Assembly: GCF_015461835.1 (NCBI RefSeq)
Contig: NZ_JACOPX010000014.1
Span: forward strand, 169,979 to 233,978
Direction: 5' to 3'
Source: Pseudomonas neuropathica
GTDB taxonomy: Bacteria > Pseudomonadota > Gammaproteobacteria > Pseudomonadales > Pseudomonadaceae
Length of the DNA stretch: 64,000 bases
Part shown: piece by piece, positions 34,460 through 45,627 of the stretch
Layout: every line of letters starts with the position of its first letter
How positions within the stretch are numbered: the stretch's first letter is position 1
Made by a program: the position numbers and the translations under genes
The notes under the pieces: model-generated
Database searches by the model: none
What the model was told of the DNA's origin: nothing
Seen by the model: only the letters and a program-made list of their open reading frames with translations

Positions 34460-35580
34460 GCCTGGCCGCTCCACGGCTCGGCCACTTCGATCACGCCGCC
34501 GCCGAGGCAGATTTCACCGTCGTAGAACACCACCGATTGGCCCGGCGTCACCGCGCGTTGCGGCTCGTCGAACACGGCGCGGTAGCCGCTGGCGGTTTTT
34601 TCCAGGGTGCAGGCTTGATCGCTCTGGCGATAACGCACTTTCGCGGTCAGGCGCAGCGGCTGGCTCAGGTCGATCGGGTTGACCCAATAGATTTCCGAAG
34701 CGAGCAGGGCGCTGGAGAACAGCCACGGATGGTTGTTGCCCTGGCCGACGATCAGCTCGTTGCTGTCCAGGTCCTTGCGCAGCACGTACCACGGCTCGTC
34801 ACCGGCATCTTTCAAGCCGCCGATGCCCAGGCCTTGGCGCTGACCGATGGTGTGGTACATCAAACCGTGGTGACGGCCGATGACTTCGCCTTCGGTAGTT
34901 TTGATTTCGCCCGGTTGCGCCGGCAGGTATTGCTTGAGGAAGTCGCTGAAGCGCCGCTCGCCGATGAAGCAGATCCCGGTGGAATCCTTCTTCTTGGCGG
35001 TCGCCAGCTCGTATTTCTCGGCAATGGCGCGCACTTCCGGTTTTTCCAGTTCGCCGACCGGGAACAGGGTCTTGGCGATCTGTTCACCGCCAACGGCGTG
35101 CAGGAAGTAGCTCTGATCCTTGTTCGGATCGAGGCCTTTGAGCAGTTCGGTGCGGCCATCGATATCGCGGCGGCGCACGTAGTGACCGGTGGCGATCAGG
35201 TCGGCACCGAGCATCATGGCGTAGTCGAGGAACGCCTTGAACTTGATCTCGCGGTTACACAGGATGTCCGGGTTCGGCGTACGGCCGGCCTTGTATTCGG
35301 CCAGGAAGTGCTCGAACACGTTGTCCCAGTACTCGGCGGCGAAGTTGGCGGTGTGCAACTTGATGCCAATCTTGTCGCAGACAGCCTGGGCATCCGCCAG
35401 GTCGTCCATGGCGGTGCAGTATTCCGTTCCGTCGTCTTCTTCCCAGTTCTTCATGAACAGGCCTTCCACCTCGTAACCCTGCTCGATCAGCAGGAGAGCG
35501 GAAACGGAAGAGTCCACGCCGCCGGACATGCCGACAATGACGCGCTTCTTGGTTGTGTCAGAAGGGGCTGGATCACGCAT
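34456..35580 (-). CDS. mnmA: tRNA-specific 2-thiouridylase
   Basis: This 374-aa enzyme adenylates U34 of tRNA-Lys, -Glu and -Gln and replaces O2 with sulfur. The PP-loop SGGVDSS is at residues 19-25. The catalytic cysteines lie in NPDILCNREIKF and STGICFIGERRF. Its sulfur is delivered by the TusBCD-TusE relay, encoded at 57.5-58.8 kb in this window. The gene is coupled to hflD. Confidence 0.97.
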   Translation of the reverse strand: MRDPAPSDTTKKRVIVGMSGGVDSSVSALLLIEQGYEVEGLFMKNWEEDDGTEYCTAMDDLADAQAVCDKIGIKLHTANFAAEYWDNVFEHFLAEYKAGRTPNPDILCNREIKFKAFLDYAMMLGADLIATGHYVRRRDIDGRTELLKGLDPNKDQSYFLHAVGGEQIAKTLFPVGELEKPEVRAIAEKYELATAKKKDSTGICFIGERRFSDFLKQYLPAQPGEIKTTEGEVIGRHHGLMYHTIGQRQGLGIGGLKDAGDEPWYVLRKDLDSNELIVGQGNNHPWLFSSALLASEIYWVNPIDLSQPLRLTAKVRYRQSDQACTLEKTASGYRAVFDEPQRAVTPGQSVVFYDGEICLGGGVIEVAEPWSGQA

Positions 35581-35639
35581 AGGGATTCAATGAGTGTCTT
35601 GAAAAAGGACGCGATTCTAGCAGGCTCGCAGCCTCAAGG

Positions 35640-36086
35640 CTAAAGAGAAGGGCGGATCAGTTCGAGGCTGAAGTGATGACCGGCCAGATAATCGTCGATG
35701 CAACGGATGATCAGCTCGCTGCGCCAGTTGTCGCGCTGGGCGATTAATTCGTCGCGGGTCAGCCACTTGGCGCCGACGATGCCGTCATCGAGTTGGTAGT
35801 CGGGGTGGTGTTGCACGGCTTTGGCGCTGAAGCACACGCGCTGGTAGGTCACGCCATTGCTCGGTGCGGTGTACAGGTAAATGCCGATCACGCCGGTAGG
35901 TTCGACGTCCCAGCCGGTTTCTTCGAGGGTTTCGCGCACGGCGGCTTCGATCAGGGTTTCGTCCGGGGCGAGATGGCCGGCGGGCTGGTTGAGCACGTTA
36001 CGCCCGGCCTTGTGTTCCTCGACCATCAGGAAGCGGCCGTTGTCCTCGACGATGGTGGCGACGGTGATGTGGGGGAGCCATTCCAT
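35640..36086 (-). CDS. NUDIX hydrolase (NudJ-like)
   Basis: This 148-aa protein is read from ATG 36086 with GAGGAAGG upstream. The open frame to 36158 runs into a REP element and is not used. The Nudix box spans residues 37-59, from GHLAPDE to REtLEETGW, with all key glycine, arginine and glutamate residues. NudJ hydrolyses thiamine pyrophosphate precursors and nucleotide phosphates, and in many proteobacteria its gene neighbours mnmA as here. Confidence 0.9.
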   Translation of the reverse strand: MEWLPHITVATIVEDNGRFLMVEEHKAGRNVLNQPAGHLAPDETLIEAAVRETLEETGWDVEPTGVIGIYLYTAPSNGVTYQRVCFSAKAVQHHPDYQLDDGIVGAKWLTRDELIAQRDNWRSELIIRCIDDYLAGHHFSLELIRPSL

Positions 36087-36124
36087 AAAACCTTCCTCAA
36101 TTCTGGGATTGAAATGCAATCCAA

Positions 36125-36216
36125 TGTAGGAGTGAGCCTGCTCGCGATAGCGGTACACCAGCCACCATATCTGTTGAATGGTATACCGCTATCGCGAGCA
36201 GGCTCACTCCTACAAG
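36125..36216. repeat. REP pair (family 1)
   Basis: Long inverted arms run from TGTAGGAGTGAGCCTG through GCGATAGCGGTA, and back from 36182 to 36214, with a loop of about 25 nt. Confidence 0.88.
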
Positions 36217-36240
36217 GAATTGTGTTGTGTTCAGAAACAC

Positions 36241-36265
36241 AAACCCCGGCACGAGGCCGGGGTTT
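36241..36265 (-). terminator. Terminator of idh
   Basis: AAACCCCGGC pairs with GCCGGGGTTT around 5 nt, followed on the minus strand by TGTGTTTCTG. It lies 20 bp after the idh stop. Confidence 0.85.
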
Positions 36266-36285
36266 GTGATGTTCCCTTTACAACC

Positions 36286-38511
<2,226 letters not shown>

Positions 38512-38992
38512 ATTCGGATTAACTCTCTCTTCTTTGCTAAAGCGTGCGCAGAAACTCGAGGGGCGCCGGGTAAGCGCGTTCGTTCAAAGTCATCCATGAA
38601 CCGAATGTCGAGAATCTTCGCGGTGATGTTGGGTGCATCAGTAGAGCGTCAAGCAGTCGGACTGCGGTAACAACCCGACCAATCAGGCGGAAAGTCTCGT
38701 GCTAGAGAGGCCAGCCGTCGTGACCCTGTGGTCAGCGGGCGGCATTATACATAGGTAGCTGGCAATCTGCCGATGGTTCATATGCAACGATTCTCGTCCA
38801 TTGGTCTAAAGGTCGCAGGGCAGGGTCGGGCGTAGAGTCGTCGCGAATGCTTGAGTTTGGCGCTTTTCCCTTTGCTTTCAGGCTTGTACGAAACGAGATG
38901 TAGGCGCGCCACGAACAGAGGGTTTGCGTGTTGATTTAACTGGGTTACGCTCGAACCAAGCCAGATGTTCAATCCAAACAATGGAGTTCAGC
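38512..38992. other. Divergent promoter region of idh and icd
   Basis: This 481-bp stretch has no gene. A perfect TATAAT on the minus strand at 38749-38744 is the best candidate -10 for idh (5' leader near 226 nt), although its -35 is poor. For icd, a TTGATT at 38931-38936 is present without a good partner. No terminator or repeat is seen. Confidence 0.5.
38744..38749 (-). promoter_or_regulatory. Candidate -10 element for idh
   Basis: A consensus TATAAT on the minus strand is preceded by CTATG. The matching -35 position (CGGCAG) is weak, so the promoter may need an activator. Confidence 0.35.
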
Positions 38993-40249
38993 ATGGGTTA
39001 CAAGAAGATTCAGGTTCCAGCCGTCGGCGACAAAATCACCGTCAATGCAGACCATTCTCTCAATGTTCCTGATAACCCGATCATCCCCTTCATCGAAGGT
39101 GACGGCATTGGTGTCGACATCAGCCCGGTGATGATCAAGGTTGTCGATGCTGCAGTTCAAAAGGCATACGGCGGTAAACGCAAGATTTCCTGGATGGAAG
39201 TCTACGCCGGGGAAAAAGCCACTCAGGTTTATGATCAGGACACCTGGCTGCCTCAGGAAACCCTCGATGCAGTCAAGGATTACGTGGTTTCCATCAAAGG
39301 CCCGCTGACCACTCCGGTCGGTGGCGGCATCCGCTCGCTGAACGTGGCCCTGCGTCAGCAACTCGACCTGTACGTCTGCCTGCGCCCGGTGCGCTGGTTC
39401 GAAGGCGTGCCAAGCCCGGTGAAAAAGCCCGGCGATGTCGACATGACCATTTTCCGCGAGAACTCCGAAGACATCTATGCGGGCATTGAGTGGAAGGCCG
39501 GTTCGCCGGAAGCCACCAAGGTCATCAAATTCCTTAAAGAAGAAATGGGCGTCACCAAGATCCGTTTCGACGAAAACTGCGGCATCGGCGTCAAGCCGGT
39601 TTCGCTGGAAGGCACCAAGCGTCTGGCGCGCAAGGCCCTGCAATATGTGGTCGATAACGACCGCGATTCGCTGACCATCGTGCACAAAGGCAACATCATG
39701 AAGTTCACCGAAGGTGCCTTCAAAGAGTGGGCCTACGAAGTGGCCGCCGAAGAATTCGGTGCGACCCTGCTCGACGGTGGCCCGTGGATGCAGTTCAAAA
39801 ACCCGAAAACCGGCAAGAACGTTGTGGTCAAAGATGCCATCGCCGACGCCATGCTCCAGCAGATCCTGCTGCGCCCGGCCGAATACGATGTGATCGCGAC
39901 CCTCAACCTCAACGGCGACTACCTCTCCGACGCTTTGGCGGCGGAAGTGGGCGGTATCGGTATCGCGCCGGGCGCCAACCTGTCCGACACCGTGGCGATG
40001 TTCGAAGCCACCCACGGTACGGCGCCGAAGTACGCCGGCAAGGATCAGGTCAACCCGGGTTCGCTGATTCTCTCGGCAGAAATGATGCTGCGGCACATGG
40101 GCTGGACCGAGGCGGCGGATCTGATCATCAAGGGCACCAATGGTGCCATTGGTGCCAAGACCGTGACCTATGACTTCGAGCGTCTGATGGATGGAGCGAA
40201 GCTGGTGTCGTCTTCAGGCTTCGGGGATGCGTTGATTTCGCATATGTAA
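38993..40249 (+). CDS. icd: Isocitrate dehydrogenase (NADP), homodimeric type
   Basis: This 418-aa enzyme is read from ATG 38993 (MGYKKIQVPAVGDK) with GGAGT upstream; the open frame extends 23 codons further without a site. It is the second, evolutionarily distinct NADP-IDH of the cell. RSLNVALRQQLDLYVCLRPVRW carries the serine that AceK phosphorylates in E. coli, NCGIGVKPVSLEGT and EATHGTAPKYAGKDQVNPGS are family signatures. Phosphorylation here would divert isocitrate to AceA. Confidence 0.97.
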   Translation: MGYKKIQVPAVGDKITVNADHSLNVPDNPIIPFIEGDGIGVDISPVMIKVVDAAVQKAYGGKRKISWMEVYAGEKATQVYDQDTWLPQETLDAVKDYVVSIKGPLTTPVGGGIRSLNVALRQQLDLYVCLRPVRWFEGVPSPVKKPGDVDMTIFRENSEDIYAGIEWKAGSPEATKVIKFLKEEMGVTKIRFDENCGIGVKPVSLEGTKRLARKALQYVVDNDRDSLTIVHKGNIMKFTEGAFKEWAYEVAAEEFGATLLDGGPWMQFKNPKTGKNVVVKDAIADAMLQQILLRPAEYDVIATLNLNGDYLSDALAAEVGGIGIAPGANLSDTVAMFEATHGTAPKYAGKDQVNPGSLILSAEMMLRHMGWTEAADLIIKGTNGAIGAKTVTYDFERLMDGAKLVSSSGFGDALISHM

Positions 40250-40265
40250 GAAATGCAGGCACATA

Positions 40266-40305
40266 AAAACCGCCTGACTCGTTGAATTGAGTCAGGCGGT
40301 TTTTT
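40266..40305. terminator. Bidirectional terminator of icd and cspD
   Basis: AAAACCGCCTGACTC pairs perfectly with GAGTCAGGCGGTTTT over 15 bp. T tracts follow on both strands, between the convergent genes. Confidence 0.92.
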
Positions 40306-40333
40306 ATTGCTTGGAATATCAGGTGAAAATCAG

Positions 40334-40645
40334 TCAGCTCATTGCTTTGGTGTTTGCGGCAGCCGCAGCCGCAGCCGCGCCGACAGCTGCGCTCTCAACG
40401 GCACTGGATGGCTCAGTGATGACAGATTGGATGTCTGTGGCATGCAGCCCCTTAGGGCCTTGAATAATACTAAAAACCACCGCTTGCCCGGCTTTGAGGG
40501 TTTTGTACCCATCCATCTTAATCTGAGAAAAATGAGCAAAGAAGTCGATCTCTTTCCCATCCTCATCGCGGCCTTCGCGGGCATCGGTATTGATAAAGCC
40601 GAATCCCTTGGCATTGTTGAACCATTTCACCTTGCCGACAGCCAT
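40334..40645 (-). CDS. cspD: Cold-shock domain protein, CspD-like
   Basis: This 103-aa protein is read from ATG 40645 (MAVGKVKWFNNAKGFGFI) with GAGGG upstream. RNP1 (KGFGFI) and RNP2-like (FFAHFS) motifs are present. GYKTLKAGQAVVFSIIQGPKGLHATDI is the CspD-type C-half. CspD binds single-stranded DNA and inhibits replication in E. coli. Two oddities are an acidic insertion between the RNP motifs (DAREGRDEDGKEI) and an alanine-rich tail (AAVGAAAAAAAANTKAMS). It is divergent from clpS, as in Pseudomonas and E. coli. Confidence 0.9.
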   Translation of the reverse strand: MAVGKVKWFNNAKGFGFINTDAREGRDEDGKEIDFFAHFSQIKMDGYKTLKAGQAVVFSIIQGPKGLHATDIQSVITEPSSAVESAAVGAAAAAAAANTKAMS

Positions 40646-40869
40646 GCTCAAATCCCTCTGCAACAGACTCCATCGCTGGAGTATCATCCAATTCATCCGC
40701 AATCTAATCCGTTAAAAGGATTGACTCCGCGGATCTTTTTTACCCACTGTGGGCTCTATTGGTTGTAACACCGTTTTCCCGATAGTCAAGGTGACCGGGC
40801 AGTCGGAGTTGAAAACGCGTACAACCGCCCCCACCACTGTATTTGCACAACTGACGAACCTTTCTTTCC

Positions 40870-41253
40870 ATGCATGCAATCAGCCAGATTCGACTAACAT
40901 TCAATCAGGATCGCCCGCTTCTCCAAAAGGATCTTCCAGAGGAGCACGACGACGATTCGGCAGGCGTTGCTGTTCAGGAAGCAAAGCCTGCGTTACAGGC
41001 GCCGCCGATGTACAAGGTGGTTTTGTTTAATGATGACTACACACCGATGGATTTCGTCGTCGAAGTGCTCGAGGTGTTTTTTAACCTGAATCGCGAGCTG
41101 GCGACCAAGGTCATGCTGGCCGTCCACACAGAAGGACGGGCAGTATGTGGAGTGTTTACCCGCGACATCGCCGAGACAAAGGCCATGCAGGTCAACCAGT
41201 ACGCCAGGGAAAGCCAGCATCCGCTACTCTGTGAAATCGAGAAGGACGGTTAA
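40870..41253 (+). CDS. clpS: ATP-dependent Clp protease adaptor ClpS
   Basis: This 127-aa adaptor delivers substrates with N-terminal Leu, Phe, Trp or Tyr to ClpAP. The binding-pocket region YKVVLFNDDYTPMDFVVEVLE is intact, as are VHTEGRAVCGVFTRDIAETK (ClpA contact). The first 40 residues are the flexible N-terminal extension. The start codon has a weak ribosome binding site. clpA follows 30 bp later. Confidence 0.95.
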   Translation: MHAISQIRLTFNQDRPLLQKDLPEEHDDDSAGVAVQEAKPALQAPPMYKVVLFNDDYTPMDFVVEVLEVFFNLNRELATKVMLAVHTEGRAVCGVFTRDIAETKAMQVNQYARESQHPLLCEIEKDG

Positions 41254-41283
41254 TCGCCGACCACTTGGGTATGAGGTGAAGCT

Positions 41284-43554
41284 ATGTTAAACCGCGAGCT
41301 CGAAGTCACCCTCAATCTAGCCTTCAAGGAGGCTCGTTCGAAGCGTCATGAATTCATGACCGTCGAACACCTTTTGCTGGCCCTATTGGACAATGAGGCT
41401 GCCGCCACCGTTTTGCGTGCCTGCGGCGCAAACCTCGACAAACTCAAGCATGACCTGCAGGAGTTCATCGACTCCACCACGCCATTGATCCCCGTTCATG
41501 ACGAAGATCGTGAAACCCAGCCAACCCTGGGCTTCCAGCGTGTACTGCAGCGTGCTGTTTTCCACGTACAGAGCTCGGGCAAACGCGAAGTGACTGGCGC
41601 CAACGTGCTGGTCGCAATCTTCAGTGAGCAAGAGAGTCAGGCAGTGTTCCTGCTGAAACAGCAGAGCGTTGCGCGCATCGATGTCGTCAATTACATCGCA
41701 CACGGCATTTCCAAAGTGCCGGGGCATGGCGATCACTCTGAAGGTGAACAAGATATGCAGGACGACGAGGGCGGTGAGTCTTCTTCTTCAGGCAATCCTC
41801 TGGATGCTTATGCTAGCAACCTCAACGAACTCGCGCGCCAGGGTCGTATCGATCCGTTGGTCGGTCGTGAATCGGAAGTCGAGCGTGTCGCGCAGATTCT
41901 CGCGCGTCGGCGCAAGAACAATCCGCTGCTGGTAGGCGAGGCGGGCGTGGGTAAAACTGCGATTGCCGAAGGCCTGGCCAAGCGCATTGTTGATAATCAG
42001 GTGCCGGACCTGCTGGCCAACAGCGTTGTTTACTCGCTCGACCTTGGCGCTCTGCTCGCGGGCACCAAGTATCGTGGTGATTTCGAGAAGCGCTTCAAGG
42101 CGCTGCTCAACGAACTGAAAAAACGTCCGCAGGCGATCCTGTTCATCGACGAAATCCACACCATCATCGGTGCCGGCGCTGCTTCCGGTGGCGTGATGGA
42201 TGCTTCGAACCTGCTCAAACCGCTGCTGTCGTCTGGCGACATTCGCTGCATCGGCTCGACCACGTTCCAGGAATTCCGTGGCATCTTCGAGAAGGACCGT
42301 GCCCTGGCGCGTCGCTTCCAGAAGGTCGATGTCGTCGAGCCGTCGGTGGAAGACACCATCGGTATCCTGCGCGGCCTGAAAGGGCGTTTCGAGCAGCACC
42401 ACAACATCGAATACAGCGATGAGTCGTTGCGCGCCGCTGCTGAACTGGCATCGCGCTACATCAATGACCGGCACATGCCGGACAAGGCCATCGACGTGAT
42501 CGACGAGGCGGGCGCCTATCAGCGTCTGCAACCGGTCGAAAAACGCGTGAAGCGCATTGAAGTGCCACAGGTCGAAGACATCGTGGCGAAAATCGCACGG
42601 ATTCCGCCGAAGCACGTCACCAGCTCCGACAAGGAGCTGCTGCGTAACCTGGAGCGTGACCTGAAGCTGACGGTGTTTGGTCAGGACGCGGCGATCGATT
42701 CGCTGTCGACCGCGATCAAGTTGTCGCGTGCCGGGCTTAAATCGCCCGACAAGCCAGTCGGTTCGTTCCTGTTCGCAGGCCCGACCGGTGTTGGTAAAAC
42801 CGAGGCTGCGCGGCAATTGGCCAAGGCGTTGGGGATCGAGCTGGTTCGCTTCGACATGTCCGAATACATGGAGCGTCACACCGTATCGCGTCTGATCGGT
42901 GCGCCTCCAGGTTATGTCGGTTTCGATCAGGGCGGTCTGTTGACCGAGGCGATCACCAAGCAGCCGCATTGCGTATTGCTCCTTGATGAAATCGAGAAGG
43001 CGCATCCGGAAGTCTTCAACCTGCTGTTGCAGGTGATGGATCACGGTACGCTGACCGACAACAACGGGCGCAAGGCGGACTTCCGCAACGTGATTGTGAT
43101 CATGACCACCAACGCCGGTGCCGAAACAGCGGCGCGTGCTTCGATCGGTTTCACCCATCAGGACCACTCGTCTGATGCGATGGAAGTGATCAAGAAGAGC
43201 TTTACGCCGGAGTTCCGTAACCGTCTGGACACCATTATCCAGTTTGGTCGCCTCAGCCATGAGGTCATCAAGAGTGTGGTGGACAAGTTCCTTACCGAGC
43301 TTCAGGCGCAGCTGGAAGACAAGCGTGTGCTGCTTGAGGTCACTGATGCCGCGCGGAGTTGGCTGGCGGCGGGTGGTTATGACTCGGCGATGGGCGCACG
43401 TCCGATGGCTCGTTTGATCCAGGACAAGATCAAGCGTCCGTTGGCGGAGGAGATTCTGTTTGGCGAGCTGGCCGAGCATGGCGGTGTGGTGCACATCGAC
43501 ATCAAGGATGGTGAGTTGACGTTTGACTTCGAAACTACCGCAGAAATGGCCTGA
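41284..43554 (+). CDS. clpA: ATP-dependent Clp protease ATP-binding subunit ClpA
   Basis: This 756-aa AAA+ unfoldase feeds proteins to ClpP. The N domain (residues 1-140) docks ClpS. The first AAA module has Walker A GEAGVGKT and the second GPTGVGKT. The ClpP-binding loop IGF follows in ARASIGFTHQD. The C-terminus YDSAMGARPMARLIQDKIKRPLAEEIL is the D2 small domain. The length is normal. Confidence 0.97.
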   Translation: MLNRELEVTLNLAFKEARSKRHEFMTVEHLLLALLDNEAAATVLRACGANLDKLKHDLQEFIDSTTPLIPVHDEDRETQPTLGFQRVLQRAVFHVQSSGKREVTGANVLVAIFSEQESQAVFLLKQQSVARIDVVNYIAHGISKVPGHGDHSEGEQDMQDDEGGESSSSGNPLDAYASNLNELARQGRIDPLVGRESEVERVAQILARRRKNNPLLVGEAGVGKTAIAEGLAKRIVDNQVPDLLANSVVYSLDLGALLAGTKYRGDFEKRFKALLNELKKRPQAILFIDEIHTIIGAGAASGGVMDASNLLKPLLSSGDIRCIGSTTFQEFRGIFEKDRALARRFQKVDVVEPSVEDTIGILRGLKGRFEQHHNIEYSDESLRAAAELASRYINDRHMPDKAIDVIDEAGAYQRLQPVEKRVKRIEVPQVEDIVAKIARIPPKHVTSSDKELLRNLERDLKLTVFGQDAAIDSLSTAIKLSRAGLKSPDKPVGSFLFAGPTGVGKTEAARQLAKALGIELVRFDMSEYMERHTVSRLIGAPPGYVGFDQGGLLTEAITKQPHCVLLLDEIEKAHPEVFNLLLQVMDHGTLTDNNGRKADFRNVIVIMTTNAGAETAARASIGFTHQDHSSDAMEVIKKSFTPEFRNRLDTIIQFGRLSHEVIKSVVDKFLTELQAQLEDKRVLLEVTDAARSWLAAGGYDSAMGARPMARLIQDKIKRPLAEEILFGELAEHGGVVHIDIKDGELTFDFETTAEMA

Positions 43555-43567
43555 TGGCCTGAGATCA

Positions 43568-43593
43568 AGAGGGCGCCTTCGGGCGCCTTTTTG
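43568..43593 (+). terminator. Terminator of clpS-clpA
   Basis: GGCGCC-TTCG-GGCGCC extended by A-T and G-T pairs, followed by TTTTTG, lies 14 bp after the clpA stop. Confidence 0.88.
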
Positions 43594-43650
43594 TTATTTG
43601 TCGTTTGGGTTTTTTGGGTGAATATCCGTTGCTGCGGTGATGGCTTATTA

Positions 43651-44423
43651 CGGTTTCGCCCTTACGGCGACTCACTTTTTTTCAAGCGCCAAAAAAAGTA
43701 AGCAAAAAACGCTTGCTCCTACGTGCGGCCCGCTCGCTGGGGCTCGGGGTTCCTTCGCTGCGGGATCGATCCGGGCGCAGCGTCTACGGTTTGCTTCGCT
43801 GCACCTCCTCTCGCTGTGTTTGGCTGCGCCAAACGGTCGCTGCGCTCCCACGCCCGGATCAATCCCTCCACTCAGCCTTCCGACGTCGCCTTACAGATCA
43901 AAAGCTGCAGCCGAGCTAACGCTCATCCTGTTGAGTGGTGAGGGGCACATCGTGCTCGGCTTTGATTCTGTGGTGGGGCTACCCCTCACCCCAGCCCTCT
44001 CCCGAGGGAGAGGGGGCCGATTTTCGGGCTTTTCAAAACCTGAGTTCAACGCGGAATCGCACGTCGGCGTATCTCTTCCAGTCCACGCGGTGAGTCCCCT
44101 CTCCCTCCGGGAGAGGGCTAGGGTGAGGGACTCTTGATCTGGCTTTTTATCCGGATTTTGATCTTGCTTCGGTTTTTGATTTTTTGCCCCATCGGCAGGC
44201 CGAGCGGAGGTGTTCATCCGGGGGTAGGCGCGCAGCGCCGTGCGGCGTAGCCGCATACATCGAGAGGAGGTGCAGCGAAGCAAACCGTAGGCGATGCCCC
44301 CGGATGGACACCGTAGCTCGGGAACCCCGAGCCCCAGCGAGCGGGCCGTACGCCAGGGGCAAAGCCTTTTGGTTCCTTTTTGGCGTTTGAAAAAGGGACT
44401 CGCTGTAAGAGCGAAACCGCCAG
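43651..44423. repeat. 770-bp nested inverted repeat
   Basis: The outer arms (43651-43882 and 44194-44423) are diverged inverse copies that share GCCCGCTCGCTGGGGCTCGG, ACGGTTTGCTTCGCTGCACC and CGGTTTCGC. The inner arms (43982-44016 and 44095-44131) share AGCCCTCTCCC and CCTCACCC. The whole is an imperfect palindrome built from two different dispersed elements. Confidence 0.8.
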
Positions 44424-44449
44424 CGGCCGCACCCGAAAAAACGGATATG

Positions 44450-44482
44450 CCCCCAAACCCCAAACCCCAAACCCCAAATCCC
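44450..44482 (-). repeat. G-quadruplex motif (GGGGTTT repeat)
   Basis: The plus strand has C5, C4, C4, C4 and C3 runs, the first four separated by AAA. The minus strand therefore reads as four G4-or-longer tracts with TTT loops plus a GGG. This is a textbook intramolecular quadruplex motif, 12 bp beyond the infA terminator stem. Confidence 0.8.
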
Positions 44483-44494
44483 AGACAAACAAAA

Positions 44495-44516
44495 ACGCCC
44501 GGCATAAACCGGGCGT
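44495..44516 (-). terminator. Terminator of infA
   Basis: ACGCCCGG pairs with CCGGGCGT around CATAAA, followed on the minus strand by TTTTTGTTTG. It lies 16 bp after the infA stop. Confidence 0.9.
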
Positions 44517-44531
44517 TCTGTATTGACTTGA

Positions 44532-44750
44532 TTAACGAGCGCGGTAAGTGATGCGCCCTTTGCTCAAGTCATAGGGCGTCAGCTCGACGCGCACTTTGTC
44601 ACCGGTAAGAATACGAATGTAGTTCTTGCGCATCTTGCCGGAAATATGCGCGGTTACGACGTGCCCATTTTCCAACTCCACACGAAACATGGTGTTGGGC
44701 AGGGTGTCGACGACAGTGCCTTCCATTTCGAAGCTGTCTTCTTTCGACAT
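44532..44750 (-). CDS. infA: Translation initiation factor IF-1
   Basis: This 72-aa protein is read from ATG 44750 ([13 protein letters not shown]). The S1/OB fold is complete ([35 protein letters not shown] to GRITYRAR). It binds the ribosomal A site during initiation. The open frame extends 22 codons upstream, which is not used. Its position between clpA and the aminoacyl-transferase genes is conserved in Gammaproteobacteria. Confidence 0.97.
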
Positions 44751-44862
44751 GCAGTAAAGCCCTCGGTATCCAATGAATGGCCCGGTGCAACTGCGCCAGG
44801 CAAAAGCGGCGTGCATTGTGCCCGAAAAATGGGGTTTACGCCAAGGGGTTTACGGCTTGGGT

Positions 44863-45570
44863 TTAGTTGAGGATCACCCAGCGCTGATTAATCAGCAGTT
44901 CGATGGGTCGATATTGCGTCTTGTAGTTCATCTTTTTGCAGTTCTTGATCCAGTAACCGAGGTACACCGCCTCAAGCCCGAGACGCTGTGCCTCGGCGAT
45001 TTGCCAGAGGATGGCAAATCGGCCAAGGCTGCGGCGTTCTTCGGCGGGTTCGTAGAAGGTGTACACGGCTGATAAACCGTTCGGCAGCAAATCGGTGACC
45101 GCCACGGCGAGCAACCGTCCGTCGAGTCGGAACTCGTAAAAGCGCGAGAATGGCAAGTCGCGGACCAGAAACGTCGCGAACTGATCACGGCTCGGCGGGT
45201 ACATGTCGCCGTCTGCATGACGCTGTTCGATGTAACGCTGATACAGATCGAAATATTCTTCGCTGAATTGCGGTTTGGCCGGGCGCACCTGCAAATCCGT
45301 ATTGCGCTTGAGAATCCGCTTCTGCTGACGATTGGGCATGAACTGCGCCACGGGAATGCGCGCAGGCACGCACGCATTGCAGTTCTGGCAATGCGGGCGG
45401 TACAGATGATCGCCGCTGCGACGAAAGCCCATTTCCGACAGGTCTGCGTAGACATGCACATCCATGGGCTGACTCGGATCGAGAAACAGGGTCGTGGCCT
45501 GCTCCTCGGGCAGATAACTGCAAGAGTGAGGCTGAGTGGCATAGAACTTCAATCGCGCCAACTCGGTCAT
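44863..45570 (-). CDS. bpt: Aspartate/glutamate leucyltransferase
   Basis: This 235-aa enzyme transfers leucine from Leu-tRNA to proteins with N-terminal Asp or Glu, making them ClpS substrates. The cysteine cluster HCQNCNACVPARIPV and FYEFRLDGRLLAVAVTDLL plus YTFYEPAEERRSLG are typical of the ATE/Bpt family. The start at ATG 45570 has GAGGG at 6 nt; a TTG two codons upstream is less likely. It lies 57 bp after aat. Confidence 0.95.
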   Translation of the reverse strand: MTELARLKFYATQPHSCSYLPEEQATTLFLDPSQPMDVHVYADLSEMGFRRSGDHLYRPHCQNCNACVPARIPVAQFMPNRQQKRILKRNTDLQVRPAKPQFSEEYFDLYQRYIEQRHADGDMYPPSRDQFATFLVRDLPFSRFYEFRLDGRLLAVAVTDLLPNGLSAVYTFYEPAEERRSLGRFAILWQIAEAQRLGLEAVYLGYWIKNCKKMNYKTQYRPIELLINQRWVILN

Positions 45571-45627
45571 GATCAACCCTCGGGATAAGCTGGTGAATTA
45601 AGTGTAAGCCACGCGCGCAAAAGTCGC

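Larger units (their letters stand above)
43594..44531. other. Long gene-free region made of inverted repeats
   Basis: No real gene is seen between the clpA terminator and infA. The open frames of 60-200 codons on both strands are shadows of the repeat and show no domain. Contents are the large nested inverted repeat (43651-44423), the C4A3 tract (44450-44482) and the infA terminator. Confidence 0.7.

Noticed and set aside
43637..44505. Open frames of up to 204 codons in the gap after clpA
   Set aside because: Similar peptides arise from both arms of the inverted repeat, with proline, arginine and serine-rich composition and no start signals. They are repeat-derived.
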